Assembly: GCA_004194705.1 (NCBI GenBank)
Contig: SADC01001294.1
Location: forward strand, 248,001 to 312,000
Length of the DNA: 64,000 nt
Direction of reading: 5' to 3'
Origin: Ditylenchus dipsaci
Lineage: Eukaryota > Nematoda > Chromadorea > Rhabditida > Anguinidae
Shown piece by piece: positions 39,656-51,149 of this stretch. A program made the translations under genes and the position numbers. Numbering within the stretch: the stretch's first letter is position 1; the number at the start of each line of letters is the position of its first letter. A model generated the notes under the pieces. The model had not been told where the DNA came from. It saw nothing but the letters and a program-made list of their open reading frames with translations, and did no database searches.

Positions 39656-42145
39656 CTAAAAGTAATGATAACCATTTTTATCAACAGCAGCACCTAGTTC
39701 ATTTTGTCTTCTAAAATTTCCTCTAGGTGATGACTCAATAGATAACCATAAAGAGGGAGAGGCGAGTGGATTACATGACTGATTGTTACGCCTCTCCGGA
39801 GCCCTTCGGACTAAAACTGGTGAAGAAGGAGGCTCTAGTTGACTGAATTGCCGAAAGAGGGTGTCACTTTTGGAATCTACACTGTAGTCCCTCTGATGAC
39901 CAGAATCTACAAACAGAATATCTACATATAGTATTTTGATAGGATTCTCTGTCATCAATTTTATGTATGTCACGTTTTTTTTGTGCGTCACACTTTTATG
40001 TATGTCACACTTTTATGTATGTCACACTTTTATGTATGTAACACTTTTTTGAGTGTCACGACCTATCCAGTTTTTTGTGCTGAGAAAGCTAATGAAAAAA
40101 AGGCCCCTAATAATTTCAGGATCGCCCCTAAAATGACATTTTCGAAAATTGCCAGCCCATCTGCTTTGGGGGAGCAAGGCACACTTTTCGTTAAAAAAAA
40201 ATTTTGTTCTCAAAATTGTTTATTTTGTGTTTCTTAGGGTAAATTGATGGCGTATAGTTCGAAAAGTGCATCAAGAATGACATCATAAGTTTTTCCACAT
40301 AAGTTTCTCAAAAGGGGCATGTTCAGGACCGTATTCGAACCCGAGACCCAAAAATTGTTCAAAATCATTGTTTTAGGCGCCAAATGGCGCCTCTTCGGCT
40401 TGTTAGATTGTGCTTTTTTCAAAAATTCCGTCAAATTAGTTTAATTTAAAAGATCTCTAGAAATTTTACTAAATTTATACCAATGTGTAGCTATGGATCT
40501 CAGTTTTCTAACAAGATATCGATTGATTATCATGAAAATTTCGTGGGATTGAAATCCCAAGGAATTTACGTGATTGGAATCTTACAACTTTTGGGAAATC
40601 CAAAATCTACTACCGACCGATTCACATTTTTTTCAGTCCAAAATCCAAATTCTGAAAAGATTTGTGGAATTTATGTCCCAGAAATTTCAGAAACTCCAAA
40701 TCCCAAAATTTGTGAAAAATAAAAAAATCCCAGTCGCAAATTTTAAAAATCAAACCGCCAGGGGTAGCTATAATTGATCACAGTTGACTTACAGCTTCTG
40801 CTAACAGTTGTCCTGTTACCTCCTCCTCTCCACATATTTGACAAATGGAGCCAGAGAAGTGTTGTGCGTCTTACGACTAGTGGCTGGATGAGTGGTGTGT
40901 TGCTGTTGAATAGGAAAACGATGACTGCTGGAGAATGGGTCTATTGGAGTTGGTGATAAAGTCTTGCTGCTATTTGATTTAGTAGCCGAATAGCTTCTTA
41001 ATATTATTTTTAATCATTTGTAAAATTTATTTTTGAATAAATAGTAGAAGTAGGCGAAAAAGATTTATTTTAAACAGTCGACCCGCTCCATGTGCCTCCA
41101 CCACCACTCTAAACGACCTTTAATAGTGATCCTCTGAATTGCTGCCCTTGTCGACTGGACCAGTTCCAGGGTGACCATTATCGACTCTATCGGAGGTTCA
41201 TTACATAGCACACGATTTTTTTTTTCTGGCATTCTAGGGAGAGAGGGAATGTTGGTGTGGTTGAGTGGGTAGTAGTAGGCATGTATTTGTGTCGTTTAAA
41301 AAGACTCAAAAAAACTCAAAGTGACCAGTGACTCATTCAGAGTATTTATGATATCCATGGATGATTGTGGAAATATGAATGAAAACCCTTCATACGAAAA
41401 TATTTGATCTCAGGATTTTCAAAGAGTCAATTTGACCAGACAAAAAAACGCTTTACTTCCCTTGAAAATAATTTGAAAAATTAAGGCTTGTTACACAGAT
41501 TTGACTGAATCGTTGATTACATCGAATCTGTAATACAACGTAAAAATTGAGTACAAACCATGGACTCATCTTTATGAATGTGTACTACGTAACACTTTAA
41601 CTGTGCTTTTTTATTAAAAAATGACCCACTCAGGCTTCCTTGTAAAATTTGACATATCCACACTTTTCTGCTGCTGATCTCGCCAATCATGTCCTAAAAC
41701 CAAAATAGTATAAAGCAGACAAATTTCACAACTAGCGAACCACTATTTTCCGACCTAGAGCTGTCCAATGAAGAAGCCAAGTGTTGTGAATTAGTAGCTG
41801 CGTGGCCATATTGAGTATATTCACTAGTTGGTCCTGCTGTTCCCAAACTATCGAAACTGCTGGGCGAATCTAGTGCTGATTTAATGGGGAGACACTGCCT
41901 TTGGATGGACGTCTCTGCGTGAACAGGGACTTGTACTTTTGGCGCTTGAACTCGGCTGAAGTGATAGTGCTAGCTGCTAGTTCAGAGGAAGGGCAGGGAT
42001 CATTGGAAATGGAGCAAGTGGAGTCCAGAGACAGAGAGGTTGAGCCAGGGAGCATGGCTCAGTGGACAGGTCGGTGGACACCTGAGTTGTGGGCTGGTGG
42101 TGGCAACGTTGAAGGTGTTGCACTCGCAGCGGGGTTGACTGTTTT
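39656..42145 (-). CDS. Ser/Thr/Pro/Gln-rich protein gene, unrecognised
   Basis: Minus-strand exons with good splice sites: 42082-42145 ('KTVNPAASATPSTLPPPAHN'), 41741-41875 ('ALDSPSSFDSLGTAGPTSEY', 'HAATNSQHLASSLDSSRSEN'), 41626-41693 ('HDWRDQQQKSVDMSNFTRKP'), 40820-40962 ('PTPIDPFSSSHRFPIQQQHT', 'APFVKYVERR') and the last exon 39656-39906 ('SDTLFRQFSQLEPPSSPVLV', ending 'AAVDKNGYHYF'). The first two junctions close exactly; the third closes using an acceptor AAG at 40963; the last does not close directly, so an exon may be missed. AATAAA signals lie downstream at about 39607-39620. The composition fits a disordered regulatory protein such as a transcription-factor tail. Upstream exons were not found. 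It converges on the MSP gene, stops 78 bp apart. Confidence 0.5.
39960..40070 (+). repeat. TATGTCACACTTT tandem array
   Basis: Six units TTTTATGTATGTCACAC with single-base changes; they spill from ATGTATGTCACGTTTTTTTT. Inverted partner not found. Located in an intron of the minus-strand gene. Confidence 0.8.
40071..40760. other. Intronic sequence with decayed repeats
   Basis: AAAAGGGGCATGTTCAGGAC at 40311 resembles a TTAA-element tip but lacks TTAA. AATCCAAAATTCTGA-type words at 40540-40730 (AAATCCCA, AAATCC) form a loose array. No exon supported. Confidence 0.45.
41065..41232 (-). CDS. Possible alternative exon or short gene
   Basis: A good acceptor (CCTCTCTCCCTAG) is followed by 55 codons, 'MPEKKNRVLCNEPPIESIMV' and 'LELVQSTRAAIQRITIKGRL', ending in 'RHMERVDCLK' with a stop that overlaps AATAAA. 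It lies between two exons of the larger minus-strand gene and could be an alternative 3' end. No known domain. Confidence 0.3.
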   Translation of the reverse strand: MPEKKNRVLCNEPPIESIMVTLELVQSTRAAIQRITIKGRLEWWWRHMERVDCLK

Positions 42146-42722
42146 CTGAAAAGGAGAACTATGGTCGGTGAAATATTGGTCAACAAATTCAGTTAATGGG
42201 GCATGACATTAGCCGATGGGAGGTATTTAAAAGGCGGGTGCCAGTAAAATTCATTTGAGGGCCTACTACGGTTCGTGGTGGACAGACAATATTTCACATT
42301 CATAATCGTGTTCTTGTAATTGTGTTTTGGCTGCTTTTTTTTGGGCAGTTAGTAGGCAAGTTACCGATGAGAAGGTAGCTTAGACGATGACTACATTTTG
42401 AGTTTGTAAGTTGCCGAACTATCTGGAAAAAGTAAACCAAAATGAAAAGAAAAAACTACAGGAATTTTATAAAGGTACGTTATGCAAATAATATATAAAG
42501 TTTCCTTCATTTTTGTGTTTATCATGAAAATTTTCGAGAGACATCTGTATTCTGATAACATTTTCGGCTTATCTGCAAAAAAGTTCACCAAGGAATAAAT
42601 TTACAGTTGAGTCATTAGCTACGAAAATCACAGTCAAGAGAAGAAAATAATAATGGTCAAAAATCCTACGAAACATGTGACCGCCACCCTCCACCCCCAC
42701 CCTCCTTAATAAAAAATGAGAA
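42146..42722. other. Unassigned sequence before the Helitron
   Basis: GTTAATGGGGCATGACATTA at 42196 loosely resembles a TTAA-element end. Otherwise A/T-rich sequence with no supported gene; candidate location for 5' exons of the Ser/Thr/Pro-rich gene. Confidence 0.4.
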
Positions 42723-45700
42723 TCCTATATACTAAAAGAGAGTTTGTGTCCGTCCGTCCGATTTTGTCTCAAAAATGTCTCAAAATTGTCGTTTTAAAAG
42801 TTGTCTCGAGAGGATTTCATTACAGCGAGAGTTTTGTCGCTTGCTCATTATTATTTCTTGCGCATGTTGAGCAGTTGGCTCTCTGAGATAATTTCGTGCT
42901 CGAGTCTCATCTTTCTCATGGTTGTTTTGTAAATCATCCAGATACTTGGATAAAATTTTTATTTTCTGAAGAAATTTTTGTGCTCGAGCCTTTTTAAATT
43001 CTTTTGAGAATTTCTTGATTCAAATATGATTCATACTACAGTCCAGGTGCTCAATAATGGTAAATACTTGAAGTGCTGGACTGTACTGTGGTTCATGGTT
43101 GTATCTCAACTGAAGAATGAATAAGTCAAGATATTTAAGGGTAAGACTGTGGTTCATGATGCGATCTCATTGTTGTTTTAATTTTTTCCTAATTTTTACT
43201 CAAGCATGTTTTGTTTTTTGTGAATTGTATTCGACCTTGACTCAAGTATGAATCACGTTATATTCCAGCTGCACAATAATGGTAAATATTTGAAGTGGTT
43301 GGGCTGTGCGGTGATTTATGGTTGATTCTCAAAGTAAAATGCAACAAAGTAGAGGTACTTGAGAAAAAGCGTGACTTCAAGCATGCTATCGTGGATCATA
43401 ATTAAACCTTCATGATTACCTCTTCTCATGTTACATGGTCATGTTTCACGTGTCATGGTTATGTCTTTGTCTCATAGTTATGTTTTAACAACATCTCTCA
43501 CAGTCCTGTTTCATGTGACTTTGTCATGGCTCATTTCTCATGTTAAATGTCCCTATGATGATGTGTCACGTGTCATTCTTTTGTTGATTCGACTTACTGC
43601 TTAAAATAAGTTGTGGTCATTATTTATTCGTATAATTTTCAGGTGCTCATGTCAGGAGTCGTCTATTCTCACTATTCAAGCGTTCGAACCGACGGCTGTC
43701 TTTTGGTGTCTGGTTGTAGCAAGCTTTCCTGCCTCAAGAATGAAGTTCACTAAATCACAGTGATATCATTGTCTGTATTTGTTTGTCAATAAACTTTGTG
43801 GGGTTTAGCAATGTCTGGTTCCCTGTATGGTCTTTCATGTGCGGTATTGCAATATAGATGCGTCGTGTCCATGCATTATTAATTGCTTTATCTGTAAACT
43901 AAAGGGAGTTGGTTGACTTCGAGATGTGAATTCCCTGAGTCGTTCGTGTTTCATTTGTGCATTGTTAGCATCATAAGTATTCACCTTGCTAACATGGTTA
44001 AATCACGTTTTCTCTACCTCTACTAGAGAAGTATTTGTATGCTTGTCCGCGCGCTTTTAAAAGTGACTCAGATTTTCGGTCTCGAGAGTAGTCTTTTGAC
44101 ACAAACGAAAGCTTTTGTGAATTCTGCGAAAGGAAAAACACGCTTTGTCAGCTGTGTGAAAAGTGGTTATTAATCAATTTATTTTTAAAAGTAAAAATTC
44201 TCGAAGACGCTGTGAGCAAGCACGAATAGATAAACCACTGTCTAATGTTTTTCTGTTTTTTTATCAAGAAATATGAGCAGTTGACTCTTTCAAAAAATAT
44301 TCATGATGAATTCATGTATTACTTCTGACTTTGTAAATCATCCAAGAATCCGAATGAAACTCCGAATCAATAATATCAGTAAGACTATCATTTTTTTTCG
44401 ACTTATTGTGAATCATCTAAGTACTTAGATTGAATTTCAATTTCGGATTGAATCTTTTGGACTTGAGTCTTTGGATTTTTTTTGGAAGATTTCTTAACTC
44501 AAGTATGGATCATAGTTCAGTCCAAGTGCTTCAATAATGGTAAATACTCAAAGTGCTTGGACTATACTGTGATTCATGGATGTGTCTCAAATATGCAAAA
44601 AGAACGTCTCAAATATACGTCTGTATTGTCTGTGTGTCCTGTGCACCTGCGTAATGTGGAGCGTATAATGTGAGATGTCACACGTTTCCTATGTCGCGTC
44701 GTACATGTTTTTATATGTCTCATGTTCAATGTCTATGTGTCATGTTCATGTAGCATGTTTAAACTGAGTACTAATGGCTTCTGTATACTAAATCCTACCG
44801 ATAATCATTTAAGAATCATTATTTTTTCTTTGTAATCTTATATGCGAAAAAAGAGTTGTCTGTATGTCAGTCATCGCGAAATTTTGAATGCCAAAATGTT
44901 TTGTCTCGAGATAAGAATAAAAAGTAATTTTTTTCTCGAGTCTTTGTAGCGAGAGTCGTTATTAGTACTTTTTTAAGTGTGACGAGAAGTCGGCTCTCTC
45001 GAATTAAGTTTGTGGTCGAGACTCAGTGAGACGGAGATGCTTTTTCTCGAATTTTCGTGAATCATCCAAGTACTTGGATTGAGTTTCAATATTTGATTGA
45101 ATATTTTGAACTCGAGTCTTTTAATTTTTTTGAATTTTCTTAACTTAAGTATGAACCATAGTTTCTGTGTCGTGTGTAGTATGTGCATATCTTACGTTAT
45201 ATTTGCTCATGTTTGGATCAAAGGAAATTTATTAATTATGTTTTGAGAATATGTTTGAAATTGAATCGTGAGTCTTCTTCATGGAGAATTTTCGTGGTAT
45301 TTCATTATCGCTTCTTGAGTATCTGGAGCAGTTCAGAAGACGCTGTTACAAGTTTCGCCACAGAAAAAAAACTAACGCATTTTAAATCATGCACAACATA
45401 ATATACCTTTATCAATCCCCACACACACGTCTTGAAAGTTAGCAAATGGAGTAATTCTGTGAGTCTCGGAAGGACCTCATAGCTCCGATCATGTTTCGGT
45501 TATGTGTGTTTATGAATCCCGTAACACAAAAGACGCTTTTATGAATGTCACAGAGGTACAAAGCGAGCGCTTTTAGAATCTCGCGCCAGAAATAGATGCT
45601 TTGTCAGCTGTGTGAAGAGTAGATAGTAATTGAGAGTGACGGTATATGATTATAGTTATCTCAGATTTGATTTCATAGATCTTAAGATCTTAAAATTTTT

Positions 45701-47461
45701 TTGAAGGTGAAATAGTCGAAAAGTGAATTAAAAATTCTACAGAAATATTAGCAGGAAATAAATCGAAAAATGCTACAGAAATATCAGCGAAACATATATC
45801 GAAAATGCTGCGAAATTATTAACGGAAAATAAATCGAAAAATGATTCGGAGAGTCGGCTGAAAATAAAACCCGCCGTAGGGCGGGCAAGCTTTAGACTCT
45901 GACTAGCTTATTCTCATCATTTGCAGGTTGTTTCGTCCATCTTTATTATTCGGGTGTTGGAACTGATGTCTGCTTATACGTCATTGGTGGTGTCAAGCTT
46001 TTCTCTGAATGCTCAAGAATTAAGTCCCAAATGTCTCAGTATTATTTCATGTATGTGTGTCTTCGTCAATAAAATTTTAATTTTCTATGTACCTATTGTC
46101 CTCTGTGCCTTTTTAGCCTCTGTGTCATGTGTAGTCTCATGTGTCATCTGTCTGAGTGGCTTGCTCTAAGTTCAAAATCACAGGAGATTAGTTGACTTTT
46201 ATTTTGAGATGAGAACTCTTTGACTCTTTTTCATCGAGACTGTCGTATTTTTGCTCTTAGGGAACGCGGAGCGATCGGCTCGCTTTCGTCGTTGACTTTC
46301 ATGTATTTCTTCTTGGCTGTTCGTGAACCACCACCACAAGAAGCACAACGAAATAAGTAAAACCTTGCTGCAAAATTCCAGCATCAAACAGAGCGAATGC
46401 TTCTATAAATCGTCCCATAGAAAAAAAGCTTTGATATTATCCTATGCGAAAAAGGTTTGTGTTCATATCGCTTCTTGGTCTGTTCAAAATACGATTTTAC
46501 AAGCCTGACCACAGGAAAAAAATAGAAATGCTTTTGTAAATCATGCAGAGCAAGAATATGCTTTTATAAATCTCTGCACCCACATCTAAAAGGATTAGCA
46601 AATATAGTAAACTGAAACGAGTCAATAGCTCAAGGCTCATGTTTCGGTCGCACGGCTCATTCTTCAATTTGTCGCTTTAATTTCAATTGCCTGTATTTGT
46701 TTGTCAATAGAAATTTATGTTTTTTGGTTGTCTGTGTTCTGTGTCGTGTGTAGTATGTGCATATCTTAGTTCATATTTGCTCATTTTTGGATCAAAGGAA
46801 ATGGATTTATTATGTCTCGAGACATGTTTAAATTAAATATTTTCTCGAGTCTTCTTCAAGGAGAATTTTGTGGTGTTCTCATTATCGCTTCTTGAGCATC
46901 TGGAGCAGTTTAAAAAGACGCTTTCACGAGTCTCGCCACAGGAAAGAAGACAAACGCTTCTGCATAAATATGCATTTATCAAATAGCAACACACACACAC
47001 GTCTTAAAAAGTTAGCAAATAGAGTAGTAGAGTAGTTCTGTGAGTCTCGGAAGGACCTCATAGCTCACGGCTCATGTTTCGGTTATGTGTGTTTATAAAT
47101 CCCGCAACATGAAAAAGTGCCTTTATGAATCTCACCAGAGAGCATAAAGCGAACGCTTTTGTAAATCTCGCGAGTCGCGACAGAAATAAACGCTTTGTCG
47201 GCTGTGTAAGAGTGGATAAGTCATTAAGAGTGATGGTATATGACTGTAGTTTTCTCAGATTTTATAGATTTTTAAATTCCTTTGAAAGTGAAATAAAACC
47301 ATTCTACGGAAATATCAGCAGGAAATAAATCGAAAACGCAACAGAAATATGAGCGGAAATATATCGAGAAATGCTGCGTAAATATCAGCGAAACAAATTC
47401 GAAAAGTGCTACGAAAAATCAGCGGAAAATAAGACCCGCCCGTAGGGCGGGCAAGCGCTAG
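42723..47461 (+). mobile_element. Non-autonomous Helitron A, 4.7 kb
   Basis: The 5' end is TCCTATATACTAAAAGAGAG followed by TTTGTGTCCGTCCG, the typical Helitron start. The 3' end has the hairpin CCCGCCCGTAGGGCGGG (47435-47451), then CAAGCG and CTAG, inserted between A and T as expected. No Rep/helicase gene is seen. The interior has repeated blocks (ATAATGGTAAATACTTGAAG at 43060, 43280 and 44540; TCAAGTATGNATCA) and a nested related Helitron. Confidence 0.88.
44836..45895 (+). mobile_element. Helitron B nested in Helitron A
   Basis: Starts TCTTATATGCGAAAAAAGAG followed by TTGTCTGTATG; the 3' hairpin CCCGCCGTAGGGCGGG (45870-45885) is followed by CAAGC and TTTAG, a decayed CTAG. Its 3' part (45160-45600) is a diverged copy of the 3' part of Helitron A (46740-47180), so both belong to one family. 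Confidence 0.8.
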
Positions 47462-47574
47462 TATTTTCACAAATTTTTATTTAATTTAAGTAACATTTTT
47501 ATATAATTTTTGTCGAATGAGGAATCGACTACCATAAGGGACTATTTTTCTAAATTTACCTGGTACCAGCTTTT

Positions 47575-47632
47575 AAAGCCTTGAGCAACGCTGAAGCCTT
47601 GAGCAACGCTGAAGCCTGAGCAACGCTTCGCA
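47575..47632 (+). repeat. 19-bp tandem repeat
   Basis: Three units of GCCTTGAGCAACGCTGAA (last GCCTGAGCAACGCTTCG). Confidence 0.85.
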
Positions 47633-47939
47633 TTGCGATTTTTAAGGAGTAGATATTTCACACACCATAAAATGAATAACACACCATGACCAAAATCTAG
47701 CTGCTTCGCATCCCTTGGAATAAGGCATATTATGACTGAACCATGAAAAGGCATAGATTTAAAACGGCCGTTTCGCGTGCCTTAAAATAAGGAATACCAT
47801 GACCATACCATAAAGAGACGTCAATTCAGAAGATCAATCAGAGCATTTAAAGAGAAAATAGGAAATTTATGCTTTCAAAATGCCTTTCTCATTTAAAAAC
47901 TCATGCTTTTATAAGAAAATTCTGCTCAAAAATAGCCAG

Positions 47940-48115
47940 AAAAAAACTCGTACTTAAAGTTTCTCTTCGTACTCGTACTTGTTCTTCGTCCTCGTACTCG
48001 TACACGTACCTCATTATTTTTTCTGTTCGTACTAGTACTAGTACTCGTACCTCTGTTTTTCAGTTGCTCGTACTTCGTACTCGTACTCGTAGTACGAGTA
48101 CGAGTTCCCAACACT
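47940..48115. repeat. GTACTC word palindrome
   Basis: TACTCGTACTTG, TACTCGTACACGTACC, ACTAGTACTAGTACTCG and AGTACGAGTACGAGTTCCC form a GTACTC/GAGTAC array in which the word itself is near palindromic. No coding meaning. Confidence 0.8.
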
Positions 48116-48174
48116 GCTCATGACCGTAGACGTATGTATGCTACCGTTTTATTATTCCAACAAAACATTTTATG

Positions 48175-48310
48175 TTATGGACGGCGGACGGCCGGCTACT
48201 TCGTACGAAATTTCGGACGGCCGGCAGGACGGGCGGGGAAATTGAAAAAAATGGGACGGCCGGGCGGACGGCCGGCGTAAATCTCAAAAGACGGAGACGG
48301 GAAATTTTTT
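48175..48310. repeat. GGACGGCCGGC array
   Basis: Six GGACGGCCGGC or GGGCGGACGGCC units with A/T spacers (GAAATTTC, GAAATTGAAAAAAATG). GC-rich block in AT-rich surroundings. Confidence 0.8.
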
Positions 48311-48599
48311 ATCATACCGGCAGGGGTCATTTGAAACCAAATTAAATTTTATATTTTTTGTCGCAAATCCACTAAAAAGGTGACAGCAAACTGAGAAATA
48401 ATGGTTTTAAAATGTCATTTCTCAAGAAATAGACTACCAAAACAACCCCAACATATGACCAGTACTACTACACCAACCACTACCACCACCACAATCAAAT
48501 TGGTTGTTTAAACTGTAAAGCAAGAAAAAAGCAAAAAAGATAAGTAGAAAACATGAGAACAAGCGAGGAGGGGGCTGATTACCAATTCATGTAAAACAC

Positions 48600-48835
48600 A
48601 ACATCTAACTTACACCATCAAACTCTGGCAAAAATAGGAGTCCCTTGCCGACTGCGGACAAGCTTATCAAAATGGCCAGACAATTCCATTGTTTGTCCAA
48701 TGACCAGTAGCACCCTGGCTTGTGGTTGTTGGTTGCATTGAGAAATGGGAGAAAATGGGCCCCTCGCAGCAGTAGGATCATATCCAAGCAGCAGGCTTGT
48801 CTCACAGTTAACTAGATTTTTCAAAAACTTATGAC
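48600..48835 (-). other. Possible exon, frame ambiguous
   Basis: Two minus-strand frames stay open across 210 bp; one reads 'LLLGYDPTAARGPFSPISQC' and 'LVIGQTMELSGHFDKLVRSR'. A donor TGATG|GTGTAAG at about 48612 and an acceptor CTAG near 48815 would bound an exon. The density of codons looks better than background, but neither frame has a known domain. Confidence 0.25.
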
Positions 48836-48905
48836 CTTATTACTTGTTTTTATGCGAATTTTTTTCCAAAATTTTCAGCGGGCTCAGCACGTTGGCTAAG
48901 CACCG

Positions 48906-49170
48906 GTATTAGGTCGTCCCAAAAGTTCGCAGAACTTCGCCTTGGTCCCCAAAATTGTGTTTTGTTTGTTGTTGACCTATTTTCGACTTTTTTGTGTTTT
49001 GCAAACAAAATATTTCCTTAGCGAAAAATTCAGCCAGTTTGGAAGCAAAAAAGCTGAAACAAAGTCAACAACAAATTAAAAAAGCGACAAAACGCAAAAT
49101 GGGGGACCAAGGCAAAATTGCGCGAACTTTTAGGACAACCTAATAAGAGGTTGTCCTAATATGTTCGAAT
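48906..49170. repeat. Foldback MITE with CCTTGGTCCCC arms
   Basis: Arms AGGTCGTCCCAAAAGTTCGC / GCGCGAACTTTTAGGACAAC and CGCCTTGGTCCCC / GGGGACCAAGGC; inner AGTCGAAA-type arms. A second small inverted repeat GGTTGTCCTAATATGTTCGA / TCGAACATATTC follows at 49150-49190. Confidence 0.75.
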
Positions 49171-49199
49171 GAAAACACTCGAACATATTCTAAATGATT

Positions 49200-51093
49200 C
49201 GAAACTGTTTTCCTTAAAATAGATACATTTTTGTTAACTAAACAAGAAATTTTCATAACATTGCGTAGCCAGCATCTTAATCTCTCTATCGTATGGCAAC
49301 ATGCTCAAAATTTTGAAAAAGAATCACATAAAAACAAGAAATAAGGTCAAAAATTTTAGAAAAATCTAGTTAACTGGGTAACAATCCTACCAAGAAGTGA
49401 CGCCAAAAACAACAAGTGATATAGGGAGAATAACCCAAGGTCTTTTTGTGTATGTGGTTGTCTTTTTTCTCTTCCAAACAACAAAAAAAAATTTAATTGT
49501 GGCGCCGAGTTAGTTTTTGAGGCAATTTGAGAGGGAGGAGGAATAAACAAAATGAATTTTTAATTGCTTTTGCATCAGGCATGAGTAATTGATTGGACTT
49601 TTGAATCAATTATCAAGTCTTCGAAATATATTGTAATCGAATTTAAGCATAGTTTGGCGCACGAAAATGAAACTATTAAGTAATTGGCCTACCCCTGTGC
49701 CTAAGTGCTGAGCCTAAACTTGTTGTTACAAAGGGTAGTTACAGCGATTTTGGGAAGGACAGATTCTTGGGTGGGAGTATTCTATACCAGCGCTAAAATC
49801 AAAAAAAGGTCCTAATATGTCATGAGTGAATATTCCTCCCATCAATTGAGTGGGACTATTAAAAAAGAAGTAGCCAGTCAATCCACTAAATGCACACCCT
49901 TCCCCCCAAAAACAACAAGACGGAAAAACAACAACAAACAAGGCTGCCTTGCCCCCAGCTGGGGGAAGGGGGGGGGCAAATGGACCATTCACCACTATAT
50001 TTGCTCACGTTTCCTTGTCCCCACACAATTGGCCTAGGAAAGAGAACAAAAAATGAGTAAATAATTGGACGCACGGCTAAAGCAATTGGTGCTGCCTCCC
50101 TAGCATGGCATTGTGGCTGTTGGGATTGAGTGAGTGAGTGGTGGGCAGACAACAAGAGGGGGGGGGTGCCTTAGTGTGTCAGCCCCTTATTAGGGTGTGT
50201 GTCTGCTGCTGCACAGGGCACTAAGTGAGGGGGGGGGCGAACCAAGTCTCTATCCTACCTTGAGGAATCCTTTTCCTATAAAGGGTCATCATCTTGGTTG
50301 GAGGGAAGGAAGCTGTGAAAGTGGGACAGGCAGCAGCAAAAAGGTCATCAAGAGAGAAGGGATGTTTTTTGTGGATGGATTAGTGAGGATGTTACAGGTG
50401 ACTTCTGTAATTTCTGGTTAGTTAGTGAGAAGAAAAGGATCGGTTGATAGCCCGAATATGTGGTGTAAGGCAGCCTCCCAGTTATAGTTATGAAAAGCAT
50501 GGCAGATCAGTAATGGAGTCGGTAGCGCAGGGGAGGAACGGTGGAGGTAAATGAAAATCGGCAGCGAATTCGATTCCCACTCGAGGCATGTGACTTTTTT
50601 CATTATTTCCTCGACTTCTACTTTAGTCACTGCATGAATACGGTGTAAAGAGCACAGCAACTAAGGTGGTAAGCACAGTTGAATCACAAATATGCACATA
50701 GGACTTGAGTTAGGTGCCCAACCGTGGAATAATTTTTCCCTGGATTACCTAGTGTTTCGCAAATACGAGCCCTAAATTTTTGACTTAACCGCAATGATGA
50801 TCAGGTACTGAAAATTGGTCAACTGTCGACTAAACCAACTACCAACCCTGTTTAACTTATGCTGGCATATCCTGCGCATAAACACAAGCCAAAAAAGCAG
50901 GTGATTGGGGCCGGTAATTGGTTTATTCGGCAGTTATCCTTTGACGCAGACAATCTGTTAGAGACCTCAGGCTTAAAATGTATGGGATGCATTTTTAGTT
51001 ATGCTGTCTTATTCGGCCGAGCCTTAAAGACTGGAAAATTCAATCCAAGTAAATCCAAACAGAATTAAATAACTATAGTTGAGTGTTAAAAGG
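49200..51093. other. Unique-looking region, no gene assigned
   Basis: Mixed composition with G and C runs at 49910-50240. At 49685-49790 and again at 54135-54235 occurs the block GCCTAAACTTGTTGTT-AAGGGTAGTTACAGC. At 50514-50590 a tRNA-like stretch (TAGCGCAGGGG and ATTCGATTCCC, box-A and box-B like) could be a decayed SINE. Long open frames at 49726-50155 come from the G/C runs. Confidence 0.4.
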
Positions 51094-51149
51094 TACAGTT
51101 AAACCTCCGTATAGTGATTCTCGGACTAAAGTATAGTATAGCAAGGCAT

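Noticed and set aside
41876..42081. Coding reading 'AEFKRQKYKSLFTQRRPSKG' in the minus strand as an exon
   Set aside because: Using it would need a 20-bp intron and a read-through stop; treating the whole stretch as one intron closes the frame exactly.
41901..42149. 82-codon plus-strand open frame
   Set aside because: It is antisense to exons of the minus-strand Ser/Thr/Pro-rich gene, which have matching splice sites.
42723..47461. Several small genes suggested by open frames at 44482, 45183, 45921 and 46199
   Set aside because: All lie inside Helitron sequence, are short and are not conserved between the two related Helitron copies.
47869..48123. Open frames rich in Ser-Thr-Arg-Val on both strands
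   Set aside because: They are translations of the GTACTC array.
49726..50155. Overlapping Pro/Gly-rich open frames
   Set aside because: They follow the G and C runs and switch frame between runs; no domain.
50514..50590. tRNA gene
   Set aside because: Box A and box B like words exist, but no cloverleaf with a pairing acceptor stem can be drawn.
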